A stretch of DNA of 64,000 nt from assembly GCF_029227915.1 (NCBI RefSeq), contig NC_079889.1, positions 6,326,001 through 6,390,000 on the forward strand, in the 5' to 3' direction. Of this stretch, positions 52,401 through 64,000 are shown in pieces. The position numbers and the translations under genes are program-made. The stretch's first letter is position 1. Every line of letters begins with the position of its first letter. Origin of the DNA: Hydractinia symbiolongicarpus. Lineage: Eukaryota; Cnidaria; Hydrozoa; Anthoathecata; Hydractiniidae. The notes under the pieces were generated by a model. It saw only the letters and a program-made list of their open reading frames with translations, was not told where the DNA came from and did no database searches.

Positions 52401-53835
52401 TGCAGTCTAATAAAGGCTTCACAAATAAATCACGTGGTTCCATCTGCCTGCGCAGGTTACCATTGTACTATTTCTTCCAGTCTCAATGCACTACAACGTT
52501 CCAAAAGGTTTTCCTTAGCGCCATGGTGTTAAAACACTCTTAACAACGTGTACAGTCCTATAAAGGCCAAAATATGGCCTTTTGCAGTCTAATAAAGGCC
52601 TCACACGTAGATCACGTGTTTCCATCTGACTGCGCAGGTTACCATTGTACTATTCCATCCAGTCTCACTGCACTACAACGTTCCAAGAGGTTTTCCTTAG
52701 CGCCATGGCCTTACAACACTCTTAACTACGTGCACAGTCCTATAAAGGCCGTAATATGGCCTTTTGCAGTCCAAAAAAGGCTTCACAATTAAATCACGTG
52801 GTTTCACATGCCTGCGCAGATTACCGTTCGACTATTCCTTACAGTCTCAATGCACTACAACGTTCCAAGAGGTTTTCCTTGGCGCTGTGGCCTTACAACA
52901 ATCTTAACTACGTGCACAGTCCTATAAAGGCCGTAATATGGCCTTTTGCAGTCCAATAAAGGCTTCACAATTAAATCACGTGGTTTCACCTGCCTGCGCA
53001 GGTTACCATTGGACTATTTCTTCCAGTCTCAATGCGCTACAACGTCCCAAGTCATTTTCCTTAGCGCCATGGCATTACAACACTCTTAACTGCGTGCACA
53101 GTCCTATAAAGGCCGTAATATGGCCTTTTGCAGTCCAATAAATGCCGCAGACGTAAATCACGCGGTTTCATCTACCTGCGCAGGTTACCATTGGACTAGT
53201 TGTTCCAGTTTCAATGCTCTACAACGTCCCAAGTCATTTTCATTAGCGCTGTTGACTTAGAACGCGCTTAACTACGTGCACAGTCCTATAAAGGCTGTTA
53301 TATGGCCTTCTGCAGTCTAATAGAAGCCTCACACGTAATTCAGGTGGTTCCATCTGCCTGCGCAGCTTACCATTGGACTATTCCTTCCAGTCTCAATGCG
53401 CTACAACGTTCCAAGTGGTTCTCCTTATCGCTGTGGCCTTAGAACACTCTTAACTACGTGCACAGTCCATTAAAGGCTGTAACATGGCCTTTTGCAGTCT
53501 AATAAAGGCTTCACACGTAAATCACGTGGTTTCACCTGCCTGCGCAGGTTACCATTGGACTAGTTGTTCCAGTCTCAATGTGTTACAACGTCTCAAGTCA
53601 TTTTCATTAGCGCTGTGGCCTTAGAACGTTCTTAACTATGTGCACAGTCCTATAAAGGCCGTAATATGGCCTTTTGCAGTCCAATAAAGGCCGCAGACGT
53701 AAATCACGTGGTTTCACCTGCCTGTGCAGGTTACCATTGAACTATTCCTTCCAGTCTCAATGCGCTACAACGTCCCAAGTGGTTCTCCTTAGCGCTGTGG
53801 CCTTAGAACACTCTTAACTACGTGCACAGTCCATC

Positions 53836-53848
53836 AAAGGCTGCCTTT
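53836..53848 (+). other. 8-bp deletion at monomer junction, copy 8
   Basis: Followed by cttcacaaataaatc with the usual tttcacc continuation. The right half of this unit reads cctcggcgctg, a private change. Confidence 0.9.
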
Positions 53849-54373
53849 TGCAGTCTAATAAAGGCTTCACAAATAAATCACGTGGTTTCACCTGCCTGCG
53901 CAGGTTACCGTTGGACTATTCCTTACAGTCTCAATGCACTACAACGTTCCAAGAGGTTTTCCTCGGCGCTGTGGCCTTACAACACTCTTAACTACGTGCA
54001 CAGTCCTATAAATGCCGTAATATGGCCTTTTGCAGTCCAAAAAAGGCCTCACACGTAGATCACGTGGTTCCATCTGCCTGCACAGGTTACCATTGGACTA
54101 GTTGTTCCAGTCTCAATGCTCTACAACGTCCCAAGTGGTTCTCCTTAGCGCTGTGGCCTTAGAACGCTCTTAACTATGTGCACAGTCATATAAAGGTTGT
54201 AACATGGCCTTTTGCAGTCTAATAAAGGCCTCACACGTAAATCACGTGGTTCCATCTGCCTGTGCAGGTTACCATTGGACTATTCCTTCCAGTCTCAATG
54301 CGCTACAACGTCCCAAGTGGTTCTCCTTAGCGCTGTGGCCTTAGAACACTCTTAACTACGTGCACAGTCCATC

Positions 54374-54386
54374 AAAGGCTGCCTTT
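54374..54386 (+). other. 8-bp deletion at monomer junction, copy 9
   Basis: Counterpart of 52388-52400 at an offset of 1,986 bp; it has the same aaataaatc plus ttccatc combination. Confidence 0.9.
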
Positions 54387-54741
54387 TGCAGTCTAATAAA
54401 GGCTTCACAAATAAATCACGTGGTTCCATCTGCCTGCGCAGGTTACCATTGTACTATTTCTTCCAGTCTCAATGCACTACAACGTTCCAAAAGGTTTTCC
54501 TTAGCGCCATGGTGTTACAACACTCTTAACAACGTGTACAGTCCTTTAAAGGCCAAAATATGGCCTTTTGCAGTCTAATAAAGGCCTCACACGTAGATCA
54601 CGTGTTTCCATCTGACTGCGCAGGTTACCATTGTACTATTCCATCCAGTCTCACTGTACTACAACGTTCCAAGAGGTTTTCCTTAGCGCCATGGCCTTAC
54701 AACACTCTTAACTACGTGCACAGTCCTATAAAGGCCGTAAT

Positions 54742-56379
54742 ATGGCCTTTTGCAGTCCAAAAAAGGCTTCACAATTAAATCACGTGGTTTCACCTGCCTG
54801 CGCAGGTTACCATTGGACTATTCCTTTCAGTCTCAATGCACTACAACGTTCCAAGAGGTTTTCCTTAGCGCTGTGGCCTGACAACACTCTTAACTACGTG
54901 CACAGTCCTATAAAGGCCGTAATATGGTCTTTTGCAGTCCAATAAATGACGCAGACGTAAATCACGCGGATTCAGCTGCCTGCGCAGGTTACCATTGTAC
55001 TAGTCGTTCCAGTCTCAATGCGCTACAACGTCCCAAGTCGTTTTCATTAGCGCCGTTGCTCTAGAACACTCTTAACTACGTTCACAGTCCTATAAAGGCT
55101 GTAATATGGACTTTTGCAGTCTAATAAAGGCCTCACACCTAGATCACGTGGTTCCATCTGCCTGCGCACGCTACCATTGGACTAGTTGTTCCAATCTCAA
55201 TGCACTACAACGTCCCAAGTCATTTTCATTAGCGCCGTCGACTTAGAACGCGCTTAACTACGTGCACAGTCCTATAAAGGCTGTAATATGGCCTTTTGCA
55301 GTCTAATAAAGGCCTCACACGTAGATCACGTGGTTCCATCTGCCTGCGCAGGTTACCATTGTACTATTTCTTCCAGTCTCAATGCGCTACAACGTCCCAA
55401 GTCATTTTCCTTAGCGCCATGGCCTTACAACACTCTTAACTGCGTGCACAGTCCTATAGAGGCCGTAATATGGCCTTTTGCAGTCTAATAAAGGCTTCAC
55501 ACGTAAATCACGTGGTTTCACCTGCCTGCGCAGGTTACCAATGTACTATTCCTTCAAATGTCAATGCACTACAACGTTCCAAGAGGTTTTCCTTGGCGCC
55601 GTGGCCTTACAACACTCTTAACTACGTTCACAGTCCTATAAAGGCCGTAATATGGCCTTTTGCAGTCCAATAAAGGCCGCAGACGTAAATCACGCGGTTT
55701 CATCTACCTGCGCAGGTTACCATTGGACTAGTTGTTCCAGTTTCAATGCTCTACAACGTCCCAAGTCATTTTCATTAGCGCTGTTGACTTAGAACGCGCT
55801 TAACTACGTGCACAGTCCTATAAAGGCTGTTATATGGCCTTCTGCAGTCTAATAGAAGCCTCACACGTAATTCAGGTGGTTCCATCTGCCTGCGCAGCTT
55901 ACCATTGGACTATTCCTTCCAGTCTCAATGCGCTACAACGTTCCAAGTGGTTCTCCTTATCGCTGTGGCCTTAGAACACTCTTAACTACGTGCACAGTCC
56001 ATTAAAGGCTGTAACATGGCCTTTTGCAGTCTAATAAAGGCTTCACACGTAAATCACGTGGTTTCACCTGCCTGCGCAGGTTACCATTGGACTAGTTGTT
56101 CCAGTCTCAATGTGTTACAACGTCTCAAGTCATTTTCATTAGCGCTGTCGCCTTAGAACGTTCTTAACTATGTGCACAGTCCTATAAAGACTGTAATATG
56201 GCCTTTTGCAGTCTAATAAAGGCCTCACACGTAGATCACGTGGTTCCATCTGCCTGCGCAGGTTACCATTGTACTATTTCTTCCAGTCACAATGGGCTAC
56301 AACGTCCCAAGTCATTTTCCTTAGCGCCATGGCCTTACAACACTCTTAACTACGTGCACAGTCCTATAAAGGCCGTAAT
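54742..56379 (+). repeat. Block R11: further R3/R8-type copy
   Basis: Matches 43308-44763 at an offset of 11,434, with the atggtctttt, atggactttt/cacctagatc, accaatgtac and ggccttctgcag series. It differs in small ways (aaatgacgcagacg, tctatagagg, taatagaagcc). The last unit, 56198-56379, has a private middle, gtcacaatgggc. Confidence 0.8.
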
Positions 56380-59300
56380 ATGGCCTTTTGCAGTCTAATA
56401 AAGGCTTCACACGTAAATCACGTGGTTTCACCTGCCTGCGCAGGTTACCATTGTACTATTCTTCAAATGTCAATGCACTACAACGTTCCAAGAGGTTTTC
56501 CTTGGCGCCGTGGCCTTACAAAACTCTTAACTACGTCACAGTCCTATAAAGGCCGTAATATGGCCTTTTGCAGTCCAATAAAGGCCGCAGACGTAAATCA
56601 CGCGGTTTCATCTGCCTGCGCAGGTTACCATTGGACTAGTTGTTCCAGTCTCAATGCTCTACAACGTCCCAAGTCATTTTCATTAGCGCTGTTGACTTAG
56701 AACGCGCTTAACTACGTGCACAGTCCTATAAAGGCTGTAATATGGCCTTTTGCAGTCCAATAAAGGCCGCAGACGTAAATCACGCGGTTTCATCTGCCTG
56801 CGCAGGTTACCATTGGACTAGTTGTTCCAGTCTCAATGCTCTACAACGTCCCAAGTCATTTTCATTAGCGCTGTTGACTTAGAACGCGCTTAACTACGTG
56901 CACAGTCCTATAAAGGCTGTAATATGGCCTTCTGCAGTCTAATAGAGGTCTCACATGTAATTCAGGTGGTTCCATCTGCCTGCGCAGCTTACCATTGGAC
57001 TATTCCTTCCAGTCTCAATGCGCTACAAGGTTCCAAGTGGTTCTCCTTATCGCTGTGGCCTTAGAACACTCTTAACTACGTGCACAGTCCATTAAAGGCT
57101 GTAACATGGCCTTTTGCAGTCTAATAAAGGCTTCACACGTAAATCACGTGGTTTCACCTGCCTGCGCAGGTTACCATTGGACTAGTTGTTTCAGTCTCAA
57201 TGCATTACAACGTCCCAAGTCATTTTCATTAGCGCTGTGGCCTTAGAACGTTCTTAACTATGTGCACAGTCCTATAAAGACTGTAATATGGCCTTTTGCA
57301 GTCTAATAAAGGCCTCACAATTAAATCACGTGGTTTCACCTGCCTGCGCAGGTTACCGTTGGACTATTCCTTACAGTCTCAATGCACTACAACGTTCCAA
57401 GAGGTTTTTCTTGGCGCTGTGGCCTTACAACACTCTTAACTACGTGCACAGTCCTATAAAGGCCGTAATATGGCCTTTTACAGTCCAATAAAGGCCGCAG
57501 ACGTAAATCACACGGTTTCAGCTGCCTGCGCAGGTTACCATTGGACTAGTTGTTCCAGTCTCAATGCACTACAACGTTCCAAGGGGTTTTCCTTAGCGCC
57601 ATGGCCTTACAACACTCTTAACTACGTGCACAGTCCTATAAATGCCGTAATATAGCCTTTTGCAGTCTAATAAAGGCTTCACACGTAAATCACGTGGTTC
57701 CATCTGACTTCGCAGGTTACCATTGTACTATTTCTTTCAGTCTCAATGCACTACAACGTTCCAAGAGGTTTTCCTTAGCGCCATGGCCTTACAACACTCT
57801 TAACTACGTGCACAGTCCTATAGAGGCCGTAATATGGTCTTTTGCAGTCTAATAAAGGCTTTACACGTAAATCACGTGGTTTCACCTGTCTGCTAAGGTT
57901 ACCATTGGACTATTCCTTCCAGTCTCAATGCGCTACAACGTCCCAAGTCATTTTCATTAGCGCCGTCGACTTAGAACGCGCTTAACTACGTGCACAGTCC
58001 TATAAAGGCTGTAATATGGCCTTTTGCAGTCTAATAAAGGCCTCACACGTAGATCACGTGGTTCCATCTGCCTGCGCAGGTTACCATTGTACTATTTCTT
58101 CCAGTCTCAATGCGCTACAACGTCCCAAGTCATTTTCCTTAGCGCCATGGCCTTACAACACTCTTAACTGCGTGCACAGTCCTATAAAGGCCGTAATATG
58201 GCCTTTTGCAGTCTAATAAAGGCTTCACACGTAAATCACGTGGTTTCACCTGCCTGCGCAGGTTACCAATGTACTATTCCTTCAAATGTCAATGCACTAC
58301 AACGTTCCAAGAGGTTTTCCTTGGCGCCGTGGCCTTACAACACTCTTAACTACGTTCACAGTCCTATAAAGGCCGTAATATGGCCTTTTGCAGTCCAATA
58401 AAGGCCGCAGACGTAAATCAAGCGGTTTCATCTACCTGCACAGGTTACCATTGGACTAGTTGTTCCAGTTTCAATGCTCTACAACGTCCCAAGTCATTTT
58501 CATTAGCGCTGTTGACTTAGAACGCGCTTAACTACGTGCACAGTCCTATAAAGGCTGTAATATGGCCTTCTGCAGTCTAATAGAGGCCTCACACGTAATT
58601 CAGGTGGTTCCATCTGCCTGCGCAGCTTACCATTGGACTATTCCTTCCAGTCTCAATGCGCTACAACGTTCCAAGTGGTTCTCCTTATCGCTGTGGCCTT
58701 AGAACACTCTTAACTACGTGCACAGTCCATTAAAGGCTGTAACATGGCCTTTTGCAGTCTAATAAAGGCTTCACACGTAAATCACGTGGTTTCACCTGCC
58801 TGCGCAGGTTACCATTGTACTATTCTTCAAATGTCAATGCACTACAACGTTCCAAGAAGTTTTCCTTGGCGCCGTGGCCTTACAAAACTCTTAACTACGT
58901 CACAGTCCTATAAAGGCCGTAATATGGCCTTTTGCAGTCCAATAAAGGCCGCAGACGTAAATCACGCGGTTTCATCTGCCTGCGCAGGTTACCATTGGAC
59001 TAGTTGTTCCAGTCTCAATGCTCTACAACGTCCCAAGTCATTTTCATTAGCGCTGTTGACTTAGAACGCGCTTAACTACGTGCACAGTCCTATAAAGGCT
59101 GTAATATGGCCTTCTGCAGTCTAATAGAGGCCTCACATGTAATTCAGGTGGTTCCATCTGCCTGCGCAGTTTACCATTGGACTATTCCTTCCAGTCTCAA
59201 TGCGCTACAAGGTTCCAAGTGGTTCTCCTTATCGCTGTGGCCTTAGAACACTCTTAACTACGTGCACAGTCCCTTAAAGGCTGTAACATGGCCTTTTGCA

Positions 59301-60925
59301 GTCTAATAAAGGCTTCACACGTAAATCACGTGGTTTCACCTGCCTGCGCAGGTTACCATTGGACTAGTTGTTTCAGTCTCAATGCATTACAACGTCCCAA
59401 GTCATTTTCATTAGCGCTGTGGCCTTAGAACGTTCTTAACTATGTGCACAGTCCTATAAAGACTGTAATATGGCCTTTTGCAGTCTAATAAAGGCCTCAC
59501 AATTAAATCACGTGGTTTCACCTGCCTGCGCAGGTTACCGTTGGACTATTCCTTACAGTCTCAATGCACTACAACGTTCCAAGAGGTTTTTCTTGGCGCT
59601 GTGGCCTTACAACACTCTTAACTACGTGCACAGTCCTATAAAGGCCGTAATATGGCCTTTTACAGTCCAATAAAGGCCGCAGACGTAAATCACACGGTTT
59701 CAGCTGCCTGCGCAGGTTACCATTGGACTAGTTGTTCCAGTCTCAATGCACTACAACGTTCCAAGGGGTTTTCCTTAGCGCCATGGCCTTACAACACTTT
59801 TAACTACGTGCACAGTCCTATAAATGCCGTAATATAGCCTTTTGCAGTCTAATAAAGGCTTCACACGTAAATCACGTGGTTCCATCTGACTTCGCAGGTT
59901 ACCATTGTACTATTTCTTTCAGTCTCAATGCACTACAACGTTCCAAGAGGTTTTCCTTAGCGCCATGGCCTTACAACACTCTTAACTACGTGCACAGTCC
60001 TATAAAGGCCGTAATATGGTCTTTTGCAGTCTAATAAAGGCTTTACACGTAAATCACGTGGTTTCACCTGTCTGCTAAGGTTACCATTGGACTATTCCTT
60101 CCAGTCTCAATGCGCTACAACGTCCCAAGTCATTTTCATTAGCGCCGTCGACTTAGAACGCGCTTAACTACGTGCACAGTCCTATAAAGGCTGTAATATG
60201 GCCTTTTGCAGTCTAATAAAGGCCTCACACGTAGATCACGTGGTTCCATCTGCCTGCGCAGGTTACCATTGTACTATTTCTTCCAGTCTCAATGCGCTAC
60301 AACGTCCCAAGTCATTTTCCTTAGCGCCATGGCCTTACAACACTCTTAACTGCGTGCACAGTCCTATAAAGGCCGTAATATGGCCTTTTGCAGTCTAATA
60401 AAGGCTTCACACGTAAATCACGTGGTTTCACCTGCCTGCGCAGGTTACCAATGTACTATTCCTTCAAATGTCAATGCACTACAACGTTCCAAGAGGTTTT
60501 CCTTGGCGCCGTGGCCTTACAACACTCTTAACTACGTTCACAGTCCTATAAAGGCCGTAATATGGCCTTTTGCAGTCCAATAAAGGCCGCAGACGTAAAT
60601 CAAGCGGTTTCATCTACCTGCACAGGTTACCATTGGACTAGTTGTTCCAGTTTCAATGCTCTACAACGTCCCAAGTCATTTTCATTAGCGCTGTTGACTT
60701 AGAACGCGCTTAACTACGTGCACAGTCCTATAAAGGCTGTAATATGGCCTTCTGCAGTCTAATAGAGGCCTCACACGTAATTCAGGTGGTTCCATCTGCC
60801 TGCGCAGCTTACCATTGGACTATTCCTTCCAGTCTCAATGCGCTACAACGTTCCAAGTGGTTCTCCTTATCGCTGTGGCCTTAGAACACTCTTAACTACG
60901 TGCACAGTCCATTAAAGGCTGTAAC
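56380..60925 (+). repeat. Block R12: tandem duplication of 12-13 monomers (2,182 or 2,364 bp)
   Basis: Copy 1 is 56380-58743 and copy 2 is 58744-60925. Offset is 2,364 for the first two units and 2,182 afterwards, because copy 1 holds one extra monomer (56742-56923, an identical-looking repeat of 56560-56741). Both copies share two 1-bp deletions in the first unit (attcttcaaatg and acgtcacag) and the private changes ctacaaggttcc, caagcgg, ctgcacagg, ctttacacg and gtctgctaagg. Confidence 0.88.
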
Positions 60926-63900
60926 ATGGCCTTTTGCAGTCTAATAAAGGCTTCACACGTAAATCACGTGGTTTCACCTGCCTGCGCAGGTTACCATTGG
61001 ACTAGTTGTTTCAGTCTCAATGCGTTACAACGTCCCAAGTCATTTTCATTAGCGCTGTGGCCTTAGAACGTTCTTAACTATGTGCACAGTCCTATAAAGA
61101 CTGTAATATGGCCTTTTGCAGTCTAATAAAGGCCTCACAATTAAATCACGTGGTTTCACCTGCCTGCGCAGGTTACCGTTGGACTATTCCTTACAGTCTC
61201 AATGCACTACAACGTTCCAAGAGGTTTTTCTTGGCGCTGTGGCCTTACAACACTCTTAACTACGTGCACAGTCCTATAAAGGCCGTAATATGGCCTTTTA
61301 CAGTCCAATAAAGGCCGCAGACGTAAATCACACGGTTTCAGCTGCCTGCGCAGGTTACCATTGGACTAGTTGCTCCAGTCTTAATGCACTACAACGTTCC
61401 AAGGGGTTTTCCTTAGCGCCATGGCCTTACAACACTCTTAACTACGTGCACAGTCCTATAAAGGCCGTAATATGGCCTTTTACAGTCCAATAAAGGCCGC
61501 AGACGTAAATCACACGGTTTCAGCTGCCTGCGCAGGTTACCATTGGACTAGTTGCTCCAGTCTCAATGCACTACAACGTTCCAAGGGGTTTTCCTTAGCG
61601 CCATGGCCTTACAACACTCTTAACTACGTGCACAGTCCTATAAAGGCTGTAATATGGCCTTTTGCAGTCCAATAAAGGCCTCACAATTAAATCACGTGGT
61701 TTCACCTGCCTGCGCAGGTTACCGTTGGACTATTCCTTACAGTCTCAATGCACTACAACGTTCCAATAGGTTTTCCTTGGCGCTGTGGCTTTACAACACT
61801 CTTAACTACGTGCACAGTCCTATAAAGGCCGTAATATGGCCTTTTGCAGTCCAATAAAGGCCGCAGACGTAAATCACGTGGTTCCATCTGCCTGCAAAGG
61901 TTACCATTGGACTAGTTGTTCCAGTCTCAATGCACTACAACGTTCCAAGAGGTTTTCCTTAGCGCCATGGCCTTACAACACTCTTAACTACGTGCACAGT
62001 CCTATAAAGGCCGTAATATGGCCTTTTGCAGTCTAATAAAGGCTTCACACGTAAATCACGTGGTTTCACCTGCCTGCGCAGCTTACCATTGGACTAGTCG
62101 TTCCAGTCTCAATGCGCTACAACTTCCCAAGTCATTTTCATTAGCGCCGTCGCCTTAGAACGCTCTTAACTACGTGCACAGTCCTATAAAGGCTGTAATA
62201 TGGCCTTTTGCAGTCCAATAAAGGCCTCACAATTAAATCACGTGGTTTCACCTGCCTGCGCAGGTTACCGTTGGACTATTCCTTACAGTCTCAGTGCACT
62301 ACAACGTTCCAATAGGTTTTCCTTGGCGCTGTGGCTTTACAACACTCTTAACTACGTGCACAGTCCTATAAAGGCCGTAATATGGCCTTTTGCAGTCCAA
62401 TAAAGGCCGCAGACGTAAATCGCACGGTTTCAGCTGCCTGCGCAGGTTACCATTGGACTAGTTGTTTCAGTCTCAATGCACTACAACGTTCCAAGAGGTT
62501 TTCCTTAGCGCCATGGCCTTACAACACTCTTAACTACGTGCACAGTCCTATAAAGGCTGTAATATGGCCTTTTGCAGTCTAATAAAGGCCTGACACGTAA
62601 ATCACGTGGTTCCATCTGCCTGCGCAGGTTACTATTGTACTATTCCTTCCAGTCTCAATGCACTACAACGTTCCAAGAGGTTTTCCTTAGCGCCATGGCC
62701 TTACAACACTCTTAACTACGTGCACAGTCCTATAAAGGCTGTAATATGGCCTTTTGCAGTCTAATAAAGGCCTCACACGTAGATCACGTGGTTCCATCTG
62801 CCTGCGCAGGTTACCATTGTACTATTTCTTCCAGTCTCAATGCGCTACAACGTCCCAAGTCATTTTCCTTAGCGCCATGGCCTTACAACACTCTTAACTG
62901 CGTGCACAGTCCTATAAAGGCCGTAATATGGCCTTTTGCAGTCTAATAAAGGCTTCACACGTAAATCACGTGGTTTCACCTGCCTGCGCAGGTTACCAAT
63001 GTACTATTCCTTCAAATGTAAATGCACTACAACGTTCCAAGAGGTTTTCCTTGGCGCCGTGGCCTTACAACACTCTTAACTACGTTCACAGTCCTATAAA
63101 GGCCGTAATATGGCCTTTTGCAGTCCAATAAAGGCCGCAGACGTAAATCACGCGGTTTCATCTACCTGCGCAGGTTACCATTGGACTAGTTGTTCCAGTT
63201 TCAATGCTCTACAACGTCCCAAGTCCTTTTCATTAGCGCTGTTGACTTAGAACGCGCTTAACTACGTGCACGGTCCTATAAAGGCTGTTATATGGCCTTC
63301 TGCAGTCTAATAGAGGCCTCACACGTAATTCAGGTGGTTCCATCTGCCTGAGCAGCTTACCATTGGACTATTCCTTCCAGTCTCAATGCGCTACAACGTT
63401 CCAAGTGGTTCTCCTTTTCGCTGTGGCCTTAGAACACTCTTAACTACGTGCACAGTCCATTAAAGGCTGTAACATGGCCTTTTGCAGTCTAATAATGGCT
63501 TCACACGTAAATCACGTGGTTCCATCTGACTTCGCAGGTTACCATTGTACTATTTCTTTCAGTCTCAATGCACTACAACGTTCCAAGAGGTTTTCCTTAG
63601 CGCCATGGCCTTACAACACTCTTAACTACGTGCACAGTCCTATAGAGGCCGTAATATGGTCTTTTGCAGTCTAATAAAGGCTTTACACGTAAATCACGTG
63701 GTTTCACCTGTCTGCTAAGGTTACCATTGGACTATTCCTTCCAGTCTCAATGCGCTACAACGTCCCAAGTCATTTTCATTAGCGCCGTCGACTTAGAACG
63801 CGCTTAACTACGTGCACAGTCCTATAAAGGCTGTAATATGGCCTTTTGCAGTCTAATAAAGGCCTCACACGTAGATCACGTGGTTCCATCTGCCTGCGCA

Positions 63901-64000
63901 GGTTACCATTGTACTATTTCTTCCAGTCTCAATGCGCTACAACGTCCCAAGTCATTTTCCTTAGCGCCATGGCCTTACAACACTCTTAACTGCGTGCACA
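60926..64000 (+). repeat. Block R13: continuing R3-type array to the window edge
   Basis: Units 61290-61471 and 61472-61653 are a single-monomer tandem duplication sharing gttgctccag. Later units recombine known types: 61654 and 62200 have a gtccaataaagg start with a caatt left half, and 62746-63291 repeat the 60198-60743 order at an offset of 2,548. The ctgacttcgcagg and ctttacacg pair of R12 returns at 63474-63837. The last unit is cut by the window end. Confidence 0.8.

Larger units (their letters stand above)
52218..54943 (+). repeat. Block R10: deletion-rich segment with a 1,986-bp duplication
   Basis: Units near 52218-52937 recur near 54204-54923 at an offset of 1,986 bp (11 monomers less two 8-bp deletions). 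Shared private changes are ccaaaaggttttcc, ccatggtgtta, aacaacgtgtacag, and tctcactg or tctcactgt. Three of the nine 8-bp-deletion units lie here. In addition, 53120-53665 recurs at 55652-56197 (offset 2,532), both with gttatatggccttctgcag and taatagaagcc. Confidence 0.8.
1..64000 (+). repeat. Satellite DNA array, ~182-bp monomer, 351 complete head-to-tail copies
   Basis: The window is a single tandem array of a unit of about 182 bp. With monomer position 1 set at the A of the recurrent atATGGCC, complete units run from 54 to 63837; positions 1-53 and 63838-64000 are partial units. I followed the phase along the window: 54 at the start, then 53, 52, 43, 41, 39, 28, 27, 9, 1, and on down to a final net shift of -98 bp. 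That total is matched by the one 11-bp, nine 8-bp, two 2-bp and twelve or so 1-bp deletions I located. No net insertion and no minus-strand unit is seen. The unit length is close to one nucleosome repeat, which is typical of centromeric and pericentromeric satellites. That function is inferred here, and the family is not one I recognise. No gene is present anywhere in the array. Confidence 0.98.

Noticed and set aside
963-63674. About 150 overlapping + strand open frames of 61-124 codons, most of 66-67, starting at the recurrent ATGGCC
   Set aside because: They are a product of the repeat. Because 182 leaves a remainder of 2 when divided by 3, each frame starting at ATG runs through one unit and meets TAA at positions 17-19 of the next. 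Type B and C right halves (ccttagaac) put a TAG in the same frame, so more than half of the units are closed. The longer ones arise only from the 8-bp or other small deletions. No recognised domain, and no sign of codon-level constraint.
1-64000. CRISPR array
   Set aside because: The periodic unit is 182 bp with no short repeat/unique spacer pattern; the whole unit is repeated.
1-64000. Canonical CENP-B box
   Set aside because: I looked for the TTCG...A..CGGG pattern on both strands of the common monomer forms and did not find it.
1-64000. tRNA- or SINE-derived unit (Pol III A and B boxes)
   Set aside because: ggttccatctgcc superficially resembles part of a B box, but it lacks the GGTTCGA core, and no A box is placed suitably upstream.
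1-64000. Telomere-type repeats or rDNA spacer
   Set aside because: No short G-rich telomere motif in tandem and no rRNA gene sequence is visible; spacer subrepeats would be expected to adjoin rDNA.

Overview
The whole 64-kb window is one uninterrupted block of satellite DNA. It is a head-to-tail array of a monomer of about 182 bp, and every monomer reads in the same orientation. I number the monomer from the A of the recurrent ATGGCC. In that register the window holds 351 complete monomers (positions 54 to 63837), with partial monomers at both ends. Following the register from end to end gives a net shift of -98 bp, and every base of it is explained by small deletions that I located. No room is left for an inserted transposon, a gene or an inverted segment. 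I find no credible protein gene, tRNA, rRNA, CRISPR array or mobile element.

An array like this, with a near-nucleosomal unit, layered duplications and mosaic monomers, indicates a eukaryotic centromeric, pericentromeric or other heterochromatic region, probably from a long-read assembly. I do not recognise the monomer as a named satellite and cannot assign a species. The example consensus I read off is about 47% GC and richer in C than in G on the + strand. Its CpG content is only mildly below expectation, so there is no strong sign of methylation-driven CpG loss.

Monomers are combinations of a few left-half types and three main right-half types. The left halves differ around positions 21-53 (cacgtaaatcac, cacgtagatcac, caattaaatcac, gcagacgtaaatcac, cacgtaattcag). 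The right halves are A (gttccaagaggttttcc, then ccttacaac), B (gtcccaagtcattttcatt, then ccttagaac) and C (gttccaagtggttctcc, then ccttagaac). Shared motifs include ATCACGTG at 38-45, the palindrome CCTGCGCAGG at 56-65, TATAAA at 168-173, AATAAA at 18-23, and a nested pair of inverted repeats AAAGGCC/GGCCTTT across the monomer junction.

Layout: a superunit that continues beyond the left edge ends near 17.1 kb. It runs as block R1 (1 to ~6.06 kb), R2 (~6.06-8.7 kb, with the first 8-bp-deletion monomer) and R3 (~8.7-17.1 kb). The same order returns as R4 (17.1-21.9 kb), R6 (30.2-32.4 kb) and R7 (32.4-40.9 kb). About 46 extra monomers (R5, ~21.9-30.2 kb), a shuffled 17-monomer higher-order repeat, sit inside this second copy. 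R7 is repeated in tandem as R8 (40.9-48.4 kb) and in part as R9 (48.4-52.2 kb). R10 (52.2-55 kb) is rich in 8-bp-deletion monomers and holds a 1,986-bp duplication. R11-R12 (55-61.1 kb) contain a 2,182-bp tandem duplication, and R13 (61.1-64 kb) continues the same material. Several duplications differ by only one to a few bases per kilobase, so the array has been rearranging recently.
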